Shown here: positions 46,001 to 57,479 of the stretch, one piece after another
Layout of the letters: the number at the start of each line of letters is the position of its first letter
How positions within the stretch are numbered: position 1 is the stretch's first letter
Assembly (NCBI RefSeq): GCF_016808335.1
Contig: NC_053149.1
Coordinates: 28,889,339 to 28,953,338 of the forward strand
Reading direction: 5' to 3'
Length of the DNA stretch: 64,000 nt
Source of the DNA: Panicum virgatum
Lineage: Eukaryota; Streptophyta; Magnoliopsida; Poales; Poaceae
Translations under genes and position numbers: made by a program
The notes under the pieces: model-generated
What the model was told of the DNA's origin: nothing
The model's input: the letters and a program-made list of their open reading frames with translations, nothing else
Databases searched by the model: none

Positions 46001-46666
46001 GAGCGGGCGCTGGGGCCCTGCAGGTGGGGTGCGTCGCAGCCGGGATTGGGCGGATGGGAACGGCGGGCGAAACAGGGGAACGGCTCGGCGGGGAAGACGG
46101 GGCTGACGGCATGGGCCCACCGGTCAGCGGGAGAGCGGGCGACGCGGACTGAGCGGGCGAAGGATAGGCGGTGCGTTGCTGGGCCGCGCGTGGGGTGGAG
46201 CCGGGCTGCGAGTGAGCGGGGCGCGCGAGTTTGGGCCGGCGCGAGGCTGGGCCAAGGGAGAGAGGGGGGGCCGGGGCCGCTGCGGGGGAGAGAGAAGGGC
46301 CGGTTGGACTGGGCCGTGGGGTGGGAGCGGGCCCAGAGTGAGAAGAGGGAGGTGCGGGCTGAGGGAAGCCTGGTGGGCTGACTGTGCTGGGTTTGGTTTC
46401 CTTTCCTATTTCCATTTACTCTCTCTTTTCAATTTCGACTTCAAACAAGATTTGAATTTCAAATCAAAATTTGAATTCAAACCACACTCAAATAAAAGTA
46501 TGCACCAGCATGAATGCACATAAAATTTAAACCTATGACAAAATTTTAATTACTTGAGAACCAAAATTTAGATTAAATGCAAGTCTAACACAATAAACCT
46601 TAGAAATTTAAATAAAGCCAATAAAATTTATTATTAAATGCTGGAATTTAAAATTAGGGTGTTACA
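43065..46666 (-). repeat. 3' LTR of Tekay copy 2
   Basis: It is adjacent to the purine tract (minus strand TTAAGGGGGTAGGGTA at 46681-46667). It contains the Glu/Gln-rich mini-exon at 44519-44430, with donor context GGAAG|GCAAGT. The GC-rich stretch 45000-46400 shows many spurious ORFs. Confidence 0.97.
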
Positions 46667-46702
46667 TACCCTACCCCCTTAAAGAAAATCTCGTCCCGAG
46701 AT

Positions 46703-49700
46703 TTAGCTGGGCTGGCTAGCAAAGAGATCTGGATATGTCTTCTTTAGCTCATCTTCTCGCTCCCATGTAGCCTCAGCTTCACTATGGTGACTCCACTGAA
46801 CTCTGCACATCTTGATGCGCTTGTTCCGAGTAACCCTCTCTGATGTCTCCAGAATCTTCACCGGATGCTCAGTATAAGTCAGATCCTCCTGGACATCGAC
46901 TCCATCCAGGGGTGCCTGCTCCTCGGGTACTCGCAAACACCTCTTCAGCTGAGATATATGGAAGACATCATGATCTCCTGAGAGGCTGAGAGGTAACTCC
47001 AGGCGATAAGCAACTTCGCCTTTCCGCTCTAGCACCTTGAATGGCCCCACATAACGAGGTGCTAACTTCCCTTTGACATTAAATCTGCGGATTCCTCTCA
47101 TCGGAGATACCTTCAGATACACATAATCACCAACACTGAAAGTCAGGTCTCTCCGTTTGCCATCAGCATAGCTCTTCTGCCTGCTCTGTGCAATCCTCAG
47201 ATTTTCTCGCACAGCCTGAACCATCTGCTCTGCATCATCTATGATCTCAGGGCCAAAGAGCTGCTTCTCACCGATCTGATCCCAATAGAGAGGAGTCCTG
47301 CACTTTATGCCATACAATGCCTCAAAGGGAGACTTCTTTAGACTGGCCTGATAGCTGTTGTTATATGAGAACTCAGCATATGACAGGCACTTATCCCAAC
47401 TAGTACCGTACTGAATAGCACAAGCTCTCAGCATATCCTCCAACACTTGGTTGGTTCTCTCTGTCTGCCCATCTGTCTGAGGGTGATAAGCCGTACTGAA
47501 GCGCAGCTTCGTATCCAGAGAATCATGGAGCTGCTCCCAGAACCGAGAAGTGAACTGAGACCCTCTGTCAGATATAATCTTCTTCGGCACACCATGCAAG
47601 CAGACAATCCGAGAGATGTACAACTCCGCAAGTCTGGCACCGGAGTAAGTAGTGTTCACTGGTATGAAGTGAGCAACCTTCGTCAGGCGATCCACTACTA
47701 CCCAAATAGAGTTGTACCCTTTCTGAGTACGAGGCAATCCAATAATGAAGTCCATAGTGATTTCTTCCCATTTCCACTCTGGAATCTTCAAAGGCTGTAA
47801 CAGACCCGCTGGCCTCTGATGCTCAGCCTTGACACGCTGACAGGTGTCACAAATAGCCACGTACTCTGCCACTGAACGCTTCATCCCATACCACCAGAAA
47901 CGTTCCTTCAGATCATAATACATCTTCGTGCTGCCCGGATGAATAGAGTAAGCTGTATCATGGGCCTCACTCAGAATCAACTTCCGAAGATCCTTCACAT
48001 CTGGAACACAAATCCGGTTCTTGTACCACAAGGTACCCTGATCATCCTCTCTGAAATGAGGAGCCTTGCCCTTCTTGAGCAACTCACGAATCTCCTGCAG
48101 CTTCTCATCATCTTTCTGATGCTGCCTGATCTCTGACTCTAGAGTTGGTACTGCCTCAAATGCTGCACTGGAAGTATGATGCAAGAAGCCCAGACTCAAC
48201 TGCTCGAACTCCTCGCATAACTCTGGAGGCATCTGGAAAGCCACGGCCATGTTGACATAACTCCTTCTGCTCAAAGCATCTGCTACAACATTGGCCTTGC
48301 CCGGATGATAGTGAATCTCCAGATCATAGTCCTTGACCAACTCTAACCATCTCCTCTGCCGCATGTTCAGCTCATTCTGCGTGAAAATGTACTTGAGGCT
48401 CTTGTGATCAGTGTAGATATCACACCGCTGCCCATACAAGTAATGCCTCCAAATCTTCAGAGCATGCACAACTGCGGCTAACTCAAGATCATGAGTAGGA
48501 TAATTCAGCTCATGCCGACGTAACTGCCGTGAAGCATAAGCTATCACTCTGCCCTCCTGCATCAGAACACACCCAAGACCGTCCTTCGAAGCATCACAAT
48601 ATACCGTGAACCTCTTCGTCTGGTCTGGCAGAGTCAGGACTGGCGCCATAGTCAACCTTTTCTTCAGCTCATCAAAGGCCATCTGGCGCTCATCAGTCCA
48701 TACAAAAGCCACATTCTTCTCCAGCAAAGAAGTCAAAGGCTTCGCGATCTTGGAGAAATTCTCAATGAACCTCCGATAATATCCAGCTAAGCCCAAGAAA
48801 GATCTGACTTCCTTCACTGTCTGCGGTGTCTCCCACTCGAGCACATCTTTCACCTTGCTCGGATCTACAGCAATGCCTCCCTGAGAGATAACATGACCGA
48901 GGAATGGAACCTCGTCAATCCAGAACTCGCACTTGCTGAACTTGGCATACAGCTGATGCTCTCTCAATCTCTGCAATACGAGTCTCAAATGCTCCTCATG
49001 CTCTTCTTCTGTCTTGGAGAAGATCAGAATATCATCAATGAAAATCACCACGAAGACATCCAGATAGTCCATGAAAACCATGTTCATCAGGTGCATGAAG
49101 AAAGCCGGGGCATTAGTCAGGCCGAAGGACATGACTGTATACTCATATAGCCCGTACTTGCAGGTGAATGCCGTCTTCGGAATATCCCCAGGACGGATCC
49201 TCAGCTGAAAATAACCCGAACGAAGATCAATCTTCGAGAATATACGAGCACCTCGAAGCAAATCGAAGAGATCCTCAATACGGGGCAGTGGATGCTTGTT
49301 CTTGATAGTGACTGCATTCAGCTCCCGATAATCCACACACATCCTCTTCGAGCCATCCTTCTTATCTACGAGCAACAATGGAAAAGCCCAAGGAGAGAAG
49401 CTGCGACGGATATAGCCCTTGGATAGCAACTCATCAATAGTCTTCTTAACTTCTTCATGCTCTATGGGCGCCATACGGTAGGGCCGCTTTGCAATAGGAG
49501 CTGTGCCAGGCAAGAGATCAATACAAAACTCAATGGCGCGTTCAGGCGGCATACCTGGCAGATCATCCGGAAAGACATCCGGGAATTCAGACACCACGCG
49601 AATACCGTCCGTGGGTCTAGCCTCCATCTGATGAAGAAATCCCGAAGGCTCTACTGCACTGATAACAACCTCTTGGCCACTGGAAGCTGATAACAAGACT

Positions 49701-50759
49701 GTCCTCTGAGCACAATCTATCCGAACTCCCCATTTGGCTAGAGTCTCCATTCCCAGAATGACATCAATGCCCTTGGTGTCTAGCACCATCAGATCAGTAC
49801 AGAACTCTACTCCCCTCAATGAAACACTGACTCTCGGGCAGTAAGTGTGAGACCTCAACTGTCCTCCCGGTGAAGATACTAACAGGCACCTCTTTAATGT
49901 GCTAGTATGAATACCATGATGCTCGACAAAAGACTGAGTAATGAAGGAATGCGTAGCACCAGTATCAAAAAGCACTGTAGCTGGATATGAATTAACCATG
50001 AACGTACCAATAACCACGTTGGGAGCCTCGGCCGCTGACTCGGCCGTCACGTGGTTCACCCTGCCCTGTGCTGGCGCCTTGGGCTGAGCTGGGCGTCCCT
50101 GCTGTCCCGCCTGCGCCTTCCGGGGGCAAGCGTTGGCGTAGTGCCCCGGCTGGCCGCAGTGAAAGCAGGTGCGAGGAGGTCCCTGAGCCTGCTGTCCGGT
50201 AGGAGCTGCCGGACGTGGAGCCTGCGGTGCCGGTGGAGCTGGTAGAGCAGTACGAGCCGGAGGTGCCGGTAACCTCGGGCCCTGACCTGCCTGCTGCTGT
50301 CGAGGCGGGTACTGCTGCGGTGGCCTCTGCTGGTACTGCTGAGGAGGCCGGTACTGAGGCTGGTACTGCTGGGGCTGCTGGAGTCGAGGACGAGTGTTGC
50401 TGCCGGAAGCAACGGGGACAACCTTCCTCTTCTTGTCCTCCATCTCCAGGTGCTTACGCTCAGTGTTGAGCGCACTGTCAACCAGATGGTTGAAGTCGTC
50501 GAAGCGGAGGTTGAGCAGCGCGTACTGGAGGTAGTCCTCAAGACCCTCCATGAAGTGCTCCTGCTTCTTGCGGTCATCCGCAACCTCGGCAGGGGCGTAG
50601 CGTGCCAGCTGAAGAAAGCGATCACGATACTCCGTGACCGACATAGTCCCCTGAATTCACAGACAGATAGATATCGAAAGATTAACTCAAGATTCATAAG
50701 GATAGAACAAGGGGGCATTAGCTCAAAAGAAAACGATGAATGATTATACTTAAGATTAC
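46703..50759 (-). CDS. Tekay copy 2 Gag C-terminal part and Pol (one open frame of 1313 codons from 50644)
   Basis: This is exon 2 (50650-46703), with the open frame entered at [12 protein letters not shown]. Approximate residue positions counted from the Met at 50644: Pro/Gln-rich Gag linker 80-155; CCHC knuckle [14 protein letters not shown] 159-172; protease [10 protein letters not shown] 225; reverse transcriptase with FIDDILIF 536; RNase [11 protein letters not shown] 680; integrase zinc region 905-941; DDE core TMDFIIGLP 963, SDRGSQF 1025, QTERTN 1061; chromodomain 1260-1313. All catalytic motifs I checked are present and there is no internal stop, so Pol looks competent. Gag and Pol share one frame, as usual in this clade. 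The feature's left part (50651-50759) is the intron, described separately. Confidence 0.93.
50651..50759 (-). other. Putative gag intron, copy 2 (109 bp)
   Basis: The donor is AAGCAG|GTAATC and the acceptor GAATTCAG|GGGACT. Exact removal rejoins [13 protein letters not shown] in phase 0. Retention reaches a stop within about 15 codons. Length differs from copy 1 (109 against 111 bp), with the difference next to the acceptor, yet both keep GT and AG. Confidence 0.72.
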
Positions 50760-51272
50760 CTGCTTCAGTGCAAGGAACTCCTTCTGCTTCATCTTCATAA
50801 CGCCCGCGGGGACGTTGTGGCTGCGGAAGCGCTCCCTGAACTGGAGCCAAGTAAGAGCCTCGCGGTCGTGAACTGGGTGGGACTCCCACCAGTCCAAAGC
50901 TGCCCCTCGGAGCTATCCTGCTGCGTACAAGACACGCTCACGATAATCGCACTGGGCGATGTCCAGCTGACGCTCCACTGCACGGAGCCAGTCGTCAGCC
51001 TGAAGAGGGTCGGACGTGTGAGAGAACGTCGGCGGGTGACCCCTCAGGAACTCAGCACGCCTGTCGCGAGGCTGCGGCGGTGGAGGAGGCGGAGGCTGAG
51101 TGTGAGCGTGCTGAAGAGCCTGAACGGTGTTGTTCAGGGTAGCCATCATCTGCATCTGGAGCTGGAAGTACTGCTCCGGAGTCAAAGGCGGAGGCATCGG
51201 GATCCCAGTACCCTAGTTGTTCTGACCCTGCTGCTGGCCAGAACCTGAACCGGTGCTCCTGGTGTTCACCAT
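50760..51272 (-). pseudogene. Tekay copy 2 Gag N-terminal exon with two TAG stops
   Basis: The start is MVNTR at 51272, as in copy 1. TAG at 51215-51213 (after GQNN) and at 50915-50913 (after YAAG) replace Gln codons; copy 1 has CAG at the second position and Gln-rich sequence at the first. Between the stops the Gag core PPLTPEQYFQLQMQMM and ADDWLRAVERQLDIAQC are intact. Both changes are C-to-T in a CAG (CHG) context, which fits deamination of methylated cytosine. Confidence 0.85.
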
Positions 51273-51841
51273 CTGATTTGAACAAAAGATTTCACGAGTA
51301 AGGATATTGCAGGAATAAACTCAGATGGATATGATAACTCTTTGCGGAAAAAGACTCAGCCATGATAAAGTAGACAGGATAGAGTGGACTGTTTTACCCC
51401 CAACGATCTAACTCATTTTATTAATTAGTTAACTTTACATCTGAGTGATTTTCTTTAAACAAATTTAAACTACTACGCTATGCAATCATTCAAAAATCCA
51501 AATCAACCATGTAGCATAATAACAAGCAGACAATTTCACGATTTAGCCGAGTTTAGCAAAAGACTCGACTAACACAACGCGTCGCAGAACGTGCTATCGT
51601 ATTATTATTAAAAAGGTCACCTAGCTATGCTCATGGTGGTCAGATGACTGATTCAGGCCAAAATCTACGAAACTATTCTTCAGAGAGAGAAATCAAGGCA
51701 AGAAGGGTAAAAAGTCAAAGAAGTCAAGGGGTATAATAGTAAAATAGTTTCAGCAGACAAGGATTGGTGAGAAGAAGTCCTAAACCTCGACCAGTTCTAT
51801 CTAGGCTTCGTCCTACAGTCGATATGGCTCTGATACCACTC
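51273..51841 (-). other. Copy 2 leader and primer-binding site
   Basis: TGGTATCAGAGCC at 51838-51826 on the minus strand is the initiator-Met tRNA primer site, three bases (GAG) from the LTR. The leader to the gag ATG is AT-rich with no ORF. AATCAG|ATGG at its end resembles a splice acceptor, as in copy 1. Confidence 0.88.
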
Positions 51842-54800
51842 TGTAACACCCGGTTTATAAAAGAACATAAACCGAGCAATCATATACGTGCCAGGATCAA
51901 GTCACACGTATATACAACAGAATGAACAGTATATCATAGCACATATCACGAATAAGACATAATAAAACGAAATACGAATGTTATTTATTACAATAATGAC
52001 AAGAATGTCTGATACAGCGAAAGCGAAGTACAAAATACGGTAAAAGCTCTCCGAAGCTGAAGCAGGGCGCCACAGGGACGTCGACTGGGAGACGAAGCAC
52101 CTAGAAGTCCTCGTAGTCCTGGTAGCGCTGGACGAACTCCCTCGAGTCGGCAGGAACTGAGCAGCAGTAGCGTAGCCAAGAGGAAAAAGTAGAGAAGAGG
52201 CAAGAGTGAGTACACAACTTGTACTCAACAAGTATAACACAAACTATGAGGCTCTAGGCTGGCTGACTCAACTGCATTAGCTTTTAAGTGTTGGCAAGAT
52301 TTTATTAAAGCTATTTACTACGAGTTGATGAATTACCATTAACCCGGTTACATAGTAATTAATCAGGATTAATTAAGAAACTACTGGGAACCAAACCGAA
52401 ACCAAGCCACCAAGGTAACCCCGAGAAGCACCTCCCTCGTCGGAAGGAGATAACTTCACTAATCAAAAGGAGGATCTGGGCCGCTCATAACCGTGAGCAC
52501 GGCTAGTATACCAGTTTTACACTCTGCAGAGGTTGCACATCTTTACCCACAAGTCGTGAGCTACGCCAGTTGTTCATCACACTTCCTTAGGTGAGATGGC
52601 CAGCGACTCACTACGAGGCCTTTACAAAGAATCTCGTTGGTAAGGCGTAACCGCGAGAGTTAGGTCGGCGACGATGGGGCCCACCTCACGGGGGTACAAG
52701 CACAGGTACGCAAACCAAGCACAGACCAGCCGGAGGAGCAGGGACCATTGAAGCTTACTACTCTTGCCCCGCAGGTAAGTTACTCCAAACCAAAAAGATC
52801 TAATTATTACGCCAAGTCTATCCCATTCTAGCCTGGTGGTAGCGCTGTTGTCCCAGGTTGTCACTCTATGAACCGGTCCTTATGGAGAGTGGCCAACCAA
52901 GCACTAAGCACCGTGCTGGCCCCCTAAACCATGTTTCTAAAAAAACATCTTTTAACGAGAAGTGAACCACTCAAGCCACACAGAGTGCCACTCTCAGGAT
53001 TAAATTCAAGTATACCATTAATCAAATTAATTAAAAAGGACCAGAGTGTGTTATAGCGCAGCAACCTAGCACAACTAACCAAAATGCAACCCAAAGGTAT
53101 ATATAAAGGATATAAAGTGGCTAGGACAGTCCTTATAGGCATACAGTATTAAAATGCAGTATGAAATTGTATTTAAAGGTGATAGGTTGTTCATGTTATA
53201 CTTGCCTTCCTCGTACTGCTCCTGCTGCTGCTCAAAGTGCTCCGAAGACGGCTGCTCCTGGTACTGGTACTGGGGCTCCTCAGATGGATCAACGTCTACT
53301 CACGAACACATGGCCAAAACAATGCACAAAATAAGCATACAGGCAAACACTAACAAAAAGCTAAGAAACAGTACATCAATACATAAAAACAGCACATTAA
53401 ACTAGTCTAAAACTATTCTACGCGTCACAACGATCGCGTGGATATAAAGAACGCTAAAAACGGAGCTAAAACGCATTTTCTAGGCTAAAAACAAGGTTCA
53501 GAGGCTTATTTGTAATAAAAACAGGGTTCCAGGGGCTTTTCTGCTAAAACCGAGGACTAAAGCATAAATAAACATTAACTCCAGGGTCTAACTCGCAAAA
53601 AGACTAAGCCTGGACGGCGGGTTCAATTTCCAAAGAGCTCAGGGGGCTAAGTGTTAAAACCTGGACCTAAACCTAATTATTTTTCAACGCGCTAGGACTG
53701 CGGGTTTATTTCAATAAAACCCAGGGGCTCTTATGCAAAAATGACAGCGAACCGGTATCCACGCACGTGGACCGCTGGATCTGGATCTAACGGTTTAGAT
53801 CTAGGGGAGACTCGATCTAATCTCACTCGTTCACCCTGGATCGAACGGCTCTGGGGCGGTTGAGGGCAGGAGGTGCTACGCGGGCCGAGCAAAGTTAACG
53901 GGCCGCGTTGCTGAAAAAAAAGAAGCGGGCTGGGCTGCGGGGCGGGTCCACTCAGGGTTGGGGCGCCGACGTGTGGGCCGGCACTCAGCGGAAGGGGGGT
54001 TTGACTGGGTTGGTGAGGCGCGGTCGCCGGCGTCTTCATCGCGGCGGCGAGCTCACCGGAAACTGGCGAAACCGGCAGCCTAGGGTTCTACCGAGCAGGG
54101 GTTGTGTGATTCGGCACCAACGGAGCACGTTTGACGCACCGGGTTTCGTGTGCGCTGGCTAGCAGCGGACGGGGCAAAGTCCTGGCGGCGCAATGACGTC
54201 GGGCTCGCCGGAGCCCAGGCTCCCGCTGCGCTAGAGTGCGATCCTTAACACCGAACGTTCAGGAAGCAAGAGGTCAGCGTGGGAAGGCTCACCAAAGACT
54301 TGGTTCGGGTGGGGAAAAGGCGCAGGGGGGTTGTCGTCGGGGTCCCGCGGCGGCTCCAAGCTCGGCGAGGCGGCGAAGCGGGGAACGGCCGCCTAGGCGC
54401 GCTTCTGGTCGCCTGGTGCGGTGGGGGGGACTCGCGACCGTCCTGCAAAACGGTTGAGCGGGTCAGAATAGACGGCATAGCTCAGACCGCGCGGATTGCC
54501 GGCTGGAAGCTCACCGTGGCCGCCCGGGCGGAGCTTCAACGGCGTGGCGGCGCGGCGGTAGGGTTTAGGGGAAATTGAGGTGGGGATAGGGCCTAGGGGG
54601 GTGCGGGGCACATTAAGAAGGCGGTGGAGGTGATCCTTGGCGTGCGGGTCGCGAAGATTGCGGCGCGGTGATCGCGCGGCGGATTCGGGATCGAATCCTA
54701 TCGGATCCCGAGTTGACTTCTAGAAGGAGGGGCGCGGGCTGTGCTGGCGTGGATTCGGTGAGGCTGGGCATGGGTGGAGCGGGCGCTGGGGCCCTGCAGG

Positions 54801-55442
54801 TGGGGTGCGTCGCAGCCGGGATTGGGCGGATGGGAACGGCGGGCGAAACAGGGGAACGACTCGGCGGGGAAGATGGGGCTGACGGCATGGGCCCACCGGT
54901 CAGCGGGAGAGCGGGCGACGCGGACTGAGCGGGCGAAGGACAGGCGGTGCGTTGCTGGGCCGCGCGTGGGGTGGAGCCGGGCTGCGAGTGAGCGGGGCGC
55001 GCGAGTTTGGGCCGGCGCGAGGCTGGGCCAAGGGAGAGAGGGGGGGCCGGGGCCGCTGCGGGGGAGAGAGAAGGGCCGGTTGGACTGGGCCGTGGGGTGG
55101 GAGCGGGCCCAGAGTGAGAAGAGGGAGGTGCGGGCTGAGGGAAGCCTGGTGGGCTGACTGTGCTGGGTTTGGTTTCCTTTCCTATTTCCATTTACTCTCT
55201 CTTTTCAATTTCGACTTCAAAAAAGATTTGAATTTCAAATCAAAATTTGAATTCAAACCACACTCAAATAAAAGTATGCACCAGCATGAATGCACATAAA
55301 ATTTAAACCTATGACAAAATTTTAATTACTTGAGAACCAAAATTTAGATTAAATGCAAGTCTAACACAATAAACCTTAGAAATTTAAATAAAGCCAATAA
55401 AATTTATTATTAAATGCTGGAATTTAAAATTAGGGTGTTACA
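51842..55442 (-). repeat. 5' LTR of Tekay copy 2
   Basis: It is nearly identical to 43065-46666. The mini-exon is at 53295-53206. No convincing TATA box is seen where the solo LTR at 32825 has one; the minus strand here reads CTTCTTAATG near 54620. Confidence 0.97.
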
Positions 55443-56340
55443 GGAGCATGCTTGCTCATTGGCAGAAGATGATTACGGCCAAAAGCCCCATCGACATAAC
55501 CCCACTGGTCACTTGTGTGGCGAGGTATGTCAAAGCAATGGATGGCGCCGAGGTCACTTTCTTGCCCGAGACGGAGGCGTACAGATACGAGGTCGGTCTT
55601 GAGCATTTTGTGCAAGGGCACATGATGCGAGAAGGGCCAGGAAATTCTCTCTTTATGTGTTACCCCGGTACGATAGGGAGATCGAGCTTCCATGCTCGAG
55701 ACTCTCTCTCTACTCGGTGAAAAGTCTAACATTGCAGATGGAGAAAAGAGAACCCACACGACAGAGTGTTGCAGGTCCACAGACGAGGAGCAGAACCCGG
55801 CGTGAGCATGCCGGAGCAGGTCCATCATGGCAGACACCCCCGGTTCATGCATCAGCACAACCGGGGTCGTCCACACAGAACATGAGCTTCGAGGAAGCGT
55901 ATGGGCATTTCAACTATGACCCGTATCAGGTCGCAGTAGTGAATTCGCCGTTGGACAAGGACCGTACTACCCCGCATGTATGCATTCGTCTTATGGTCCA
56001 CAGATGGGTCCCTCATCGTCAGCACACTTCAATTATGAGGACCCAATTCTTCGGAGCATCACAGACCTTTTGAACCGCATCAGCACACTTGGTACACAGC
56101 AGAAGCAGATGCAGGACACGATGGCACACAACACCCAGCTCACTCTGGAGAGCTGGGGGTTGACCTCCGCTTTACAGTACGACATCTCGAACGTCTTCAT
56201 TCACCTTGGGCTGGACTATCAGTAGTTCCAGCCGTACCAGCCACCCGAACAGGAGAACAACGACGAGGAGGAGAACAACGACGATGAGGAGGAGGACAAG
56301 GATGATGATGAGGAGGACCCCGAAGAGGGAGAGTAGGACT
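55443..56340 (+). pseudogene. Athila-type 3' ORF, second part, with acidic tail
   Basis: Joining 43064 to 55448 across one GGAGC restores VRSMLAHWQKMITAKSPIDI in a single frame, which runs to about 55719 (VGLEHFVQG). After a frame change, ATG at 55738 starts a Ser/Thr/Arg-rich segment. From 55980 another frame runs through SITDLLNRISTLGTQQKQM, a coiled-coil-like stretch, to TAG at 56223-56225. The same frame then continues as an Asp/Glu-rich tail. No signal peptide or clear membrane segment is seen, so an envelope role is not supported. Confidence 0.6.
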
Positions 56341-57022
56341 CCAATGAGGAGGACTGAGCTTCATCGAAGCTTGGGGGGGACACACCGCCAGGTAAGTCAT
56401 CACACCCGTCTCTTATTCAGCAGCCATGCCAACAAATAAGTAATAATAATAGTAGTAATAAATAAAATAATCCCTTAAAAAAATCCCAAAAATATTTCCA
56501 TGCTTTGAATAAAATGTATATGAGTGGAAATCCATGTAAGCTCTTACTTTGGAAATGATGAATAGTTGCTCTGTTTAAATCCTGTATGTACCTCGTTTAT
56601 AGCTTTTTACTCTCCTAGTACCTGAATTAGTTGGCACATAGTAGTTCCACTGAAAAATCTGGTTGCGTGGAGCCATGAGTTTAATTTCTAAAGTCTAAGT
56701 TATTGCGGGATTTGAGATAGCCCAAACCGGAATTTAAACTGTTTGCTCTAGTAGGGAACCCCTCGGACTTCTTTTAAAATTAAAATTTTGGTGAAGGTTT
56801 TCCATGGTTAAAATGACCCATCCAGAGCCTTATATTGCATAAATCGTTTGAGCTATCTGAAGTTACTTTGAGCTTTGTCGAATGGTGCATCCGTTTCGGG
56901 AATGGTACTTGCCATCTACAGGTCTTTATCCCACATAAATTCACCATTTGCTAGCTCAAACATAGCTGGCTTGTCATTGACCCACTCCGGGTATTGACAT
57001 CCACTTTTGCCAGCTATGCTCC

Positions 57023-57436
57023 TGTCAGACTCGGGGCAGCGGGACTACTTATAGGCATATAATGTTCTAGACTAAGGGATAACTCATGGATGTACCTTAC
57101 CATTTTTGTAACTACCCGAATAAGCGTAGAACTAGCTGCAGTATAATGGAAACTACCCGATTGTGTTGCAGTAGGACTCCAACTGTACTCGGCTAGGACT
57201 TTCCATGTAACCCTATCCCCCCAGATATACAAGGGCGGGCAGGGACCCCCTCGAAACATCATCAACACCTAAGGCAATACAAACCACACAGGACGCAAGG
57301 TATTACGCAAACTCGCGGACCGAACCTGTCTAAATCTTTGTGTTTCATGTACCATCGAGTTCCAAATAGTCGATCCCTTCCTACAAACCTTACTGCTAAG
57401 AGTATCCCTGAGCAGGCTTGGTGGTAAACACCGACA
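57023..57436 (+). repeat. 5' LTR of the Tat-type element, 414 bp
   Basis: It starts TGTCAGACTCGGGG and ends AAACACCGACA. The first and last four bases (TGTC, GACA) are inverted copies. AGATATACAAGG near 57225 may be the TATA element. Confidence 0.75.
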
Positions 57437-57438
57437 GC

Positions 57439-57457
57439 TGGCGCGCCAAGTAGGGGA
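57439..57457 (+). other. Primer-binding site of the Tat-type element
   Basis: TGGCGCGCCAAGTAGGGGA begins two bases after the LTR. The tRNA is not assigned. Confidence 0.75.
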
Positions 57458-57479
57458 TTCGGCGAGTTCATCAGCGAAT

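Larger units (their letters stand above)
43065..55442 (-). mobile_element. Complete Tekay-type chromovirus, copy 2 (young)
   Basis: The 12378-bp element has LTRs at 43065-46666 (3602 bp) and 51842-55442 (3601 bp), each TGTAACACCC...GGGTGTTACA. The target duplication GGAGC (43060-43064, 55443-55447) is perfect. By eye the LTRs differ at only about a dozen to fifteen positions, mostly transitions, so the insertion is recent. The internal part has primer-binding site, intron-containing gag, pol with chromodomain, and purine tract. Two TAG codons in gag exon 1 would block Gag, so it could only have moved with help or before these mutations. Confidence 0.97.
39123..57022 (+). mobile_element. Athila-like element lacking RT and integrase, split by Tekay copy 2
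   Basis: Plus-strand parts are 39123-43064 and 55443-57022. Gag-protease (39560-41452) is followed, after only 0.85 kb, by 3' ORFs (42301-56340) and a purine tract (GCTTGGGGGGGA near 56368). No reverse transcriptase, RNase H or integrase coding is present between them, so it was non-autonomous or internally deleted. The left end (39123-39559) has leader or LTR-like sequence with CCCTGAGGAAAAATACGATA but no clear LTR start. The 3' UTR (56382-57022) is AT-rich without ORFs and is cut by the Tat LTR. Confidence 0.75.

Noticed and set aside
55443..56340. Envelope gene in the Athila-like element
   Set aside because: No signal peptide, membrane segment or surface-protein motif is visible; the ORF ends in an acidic tail.
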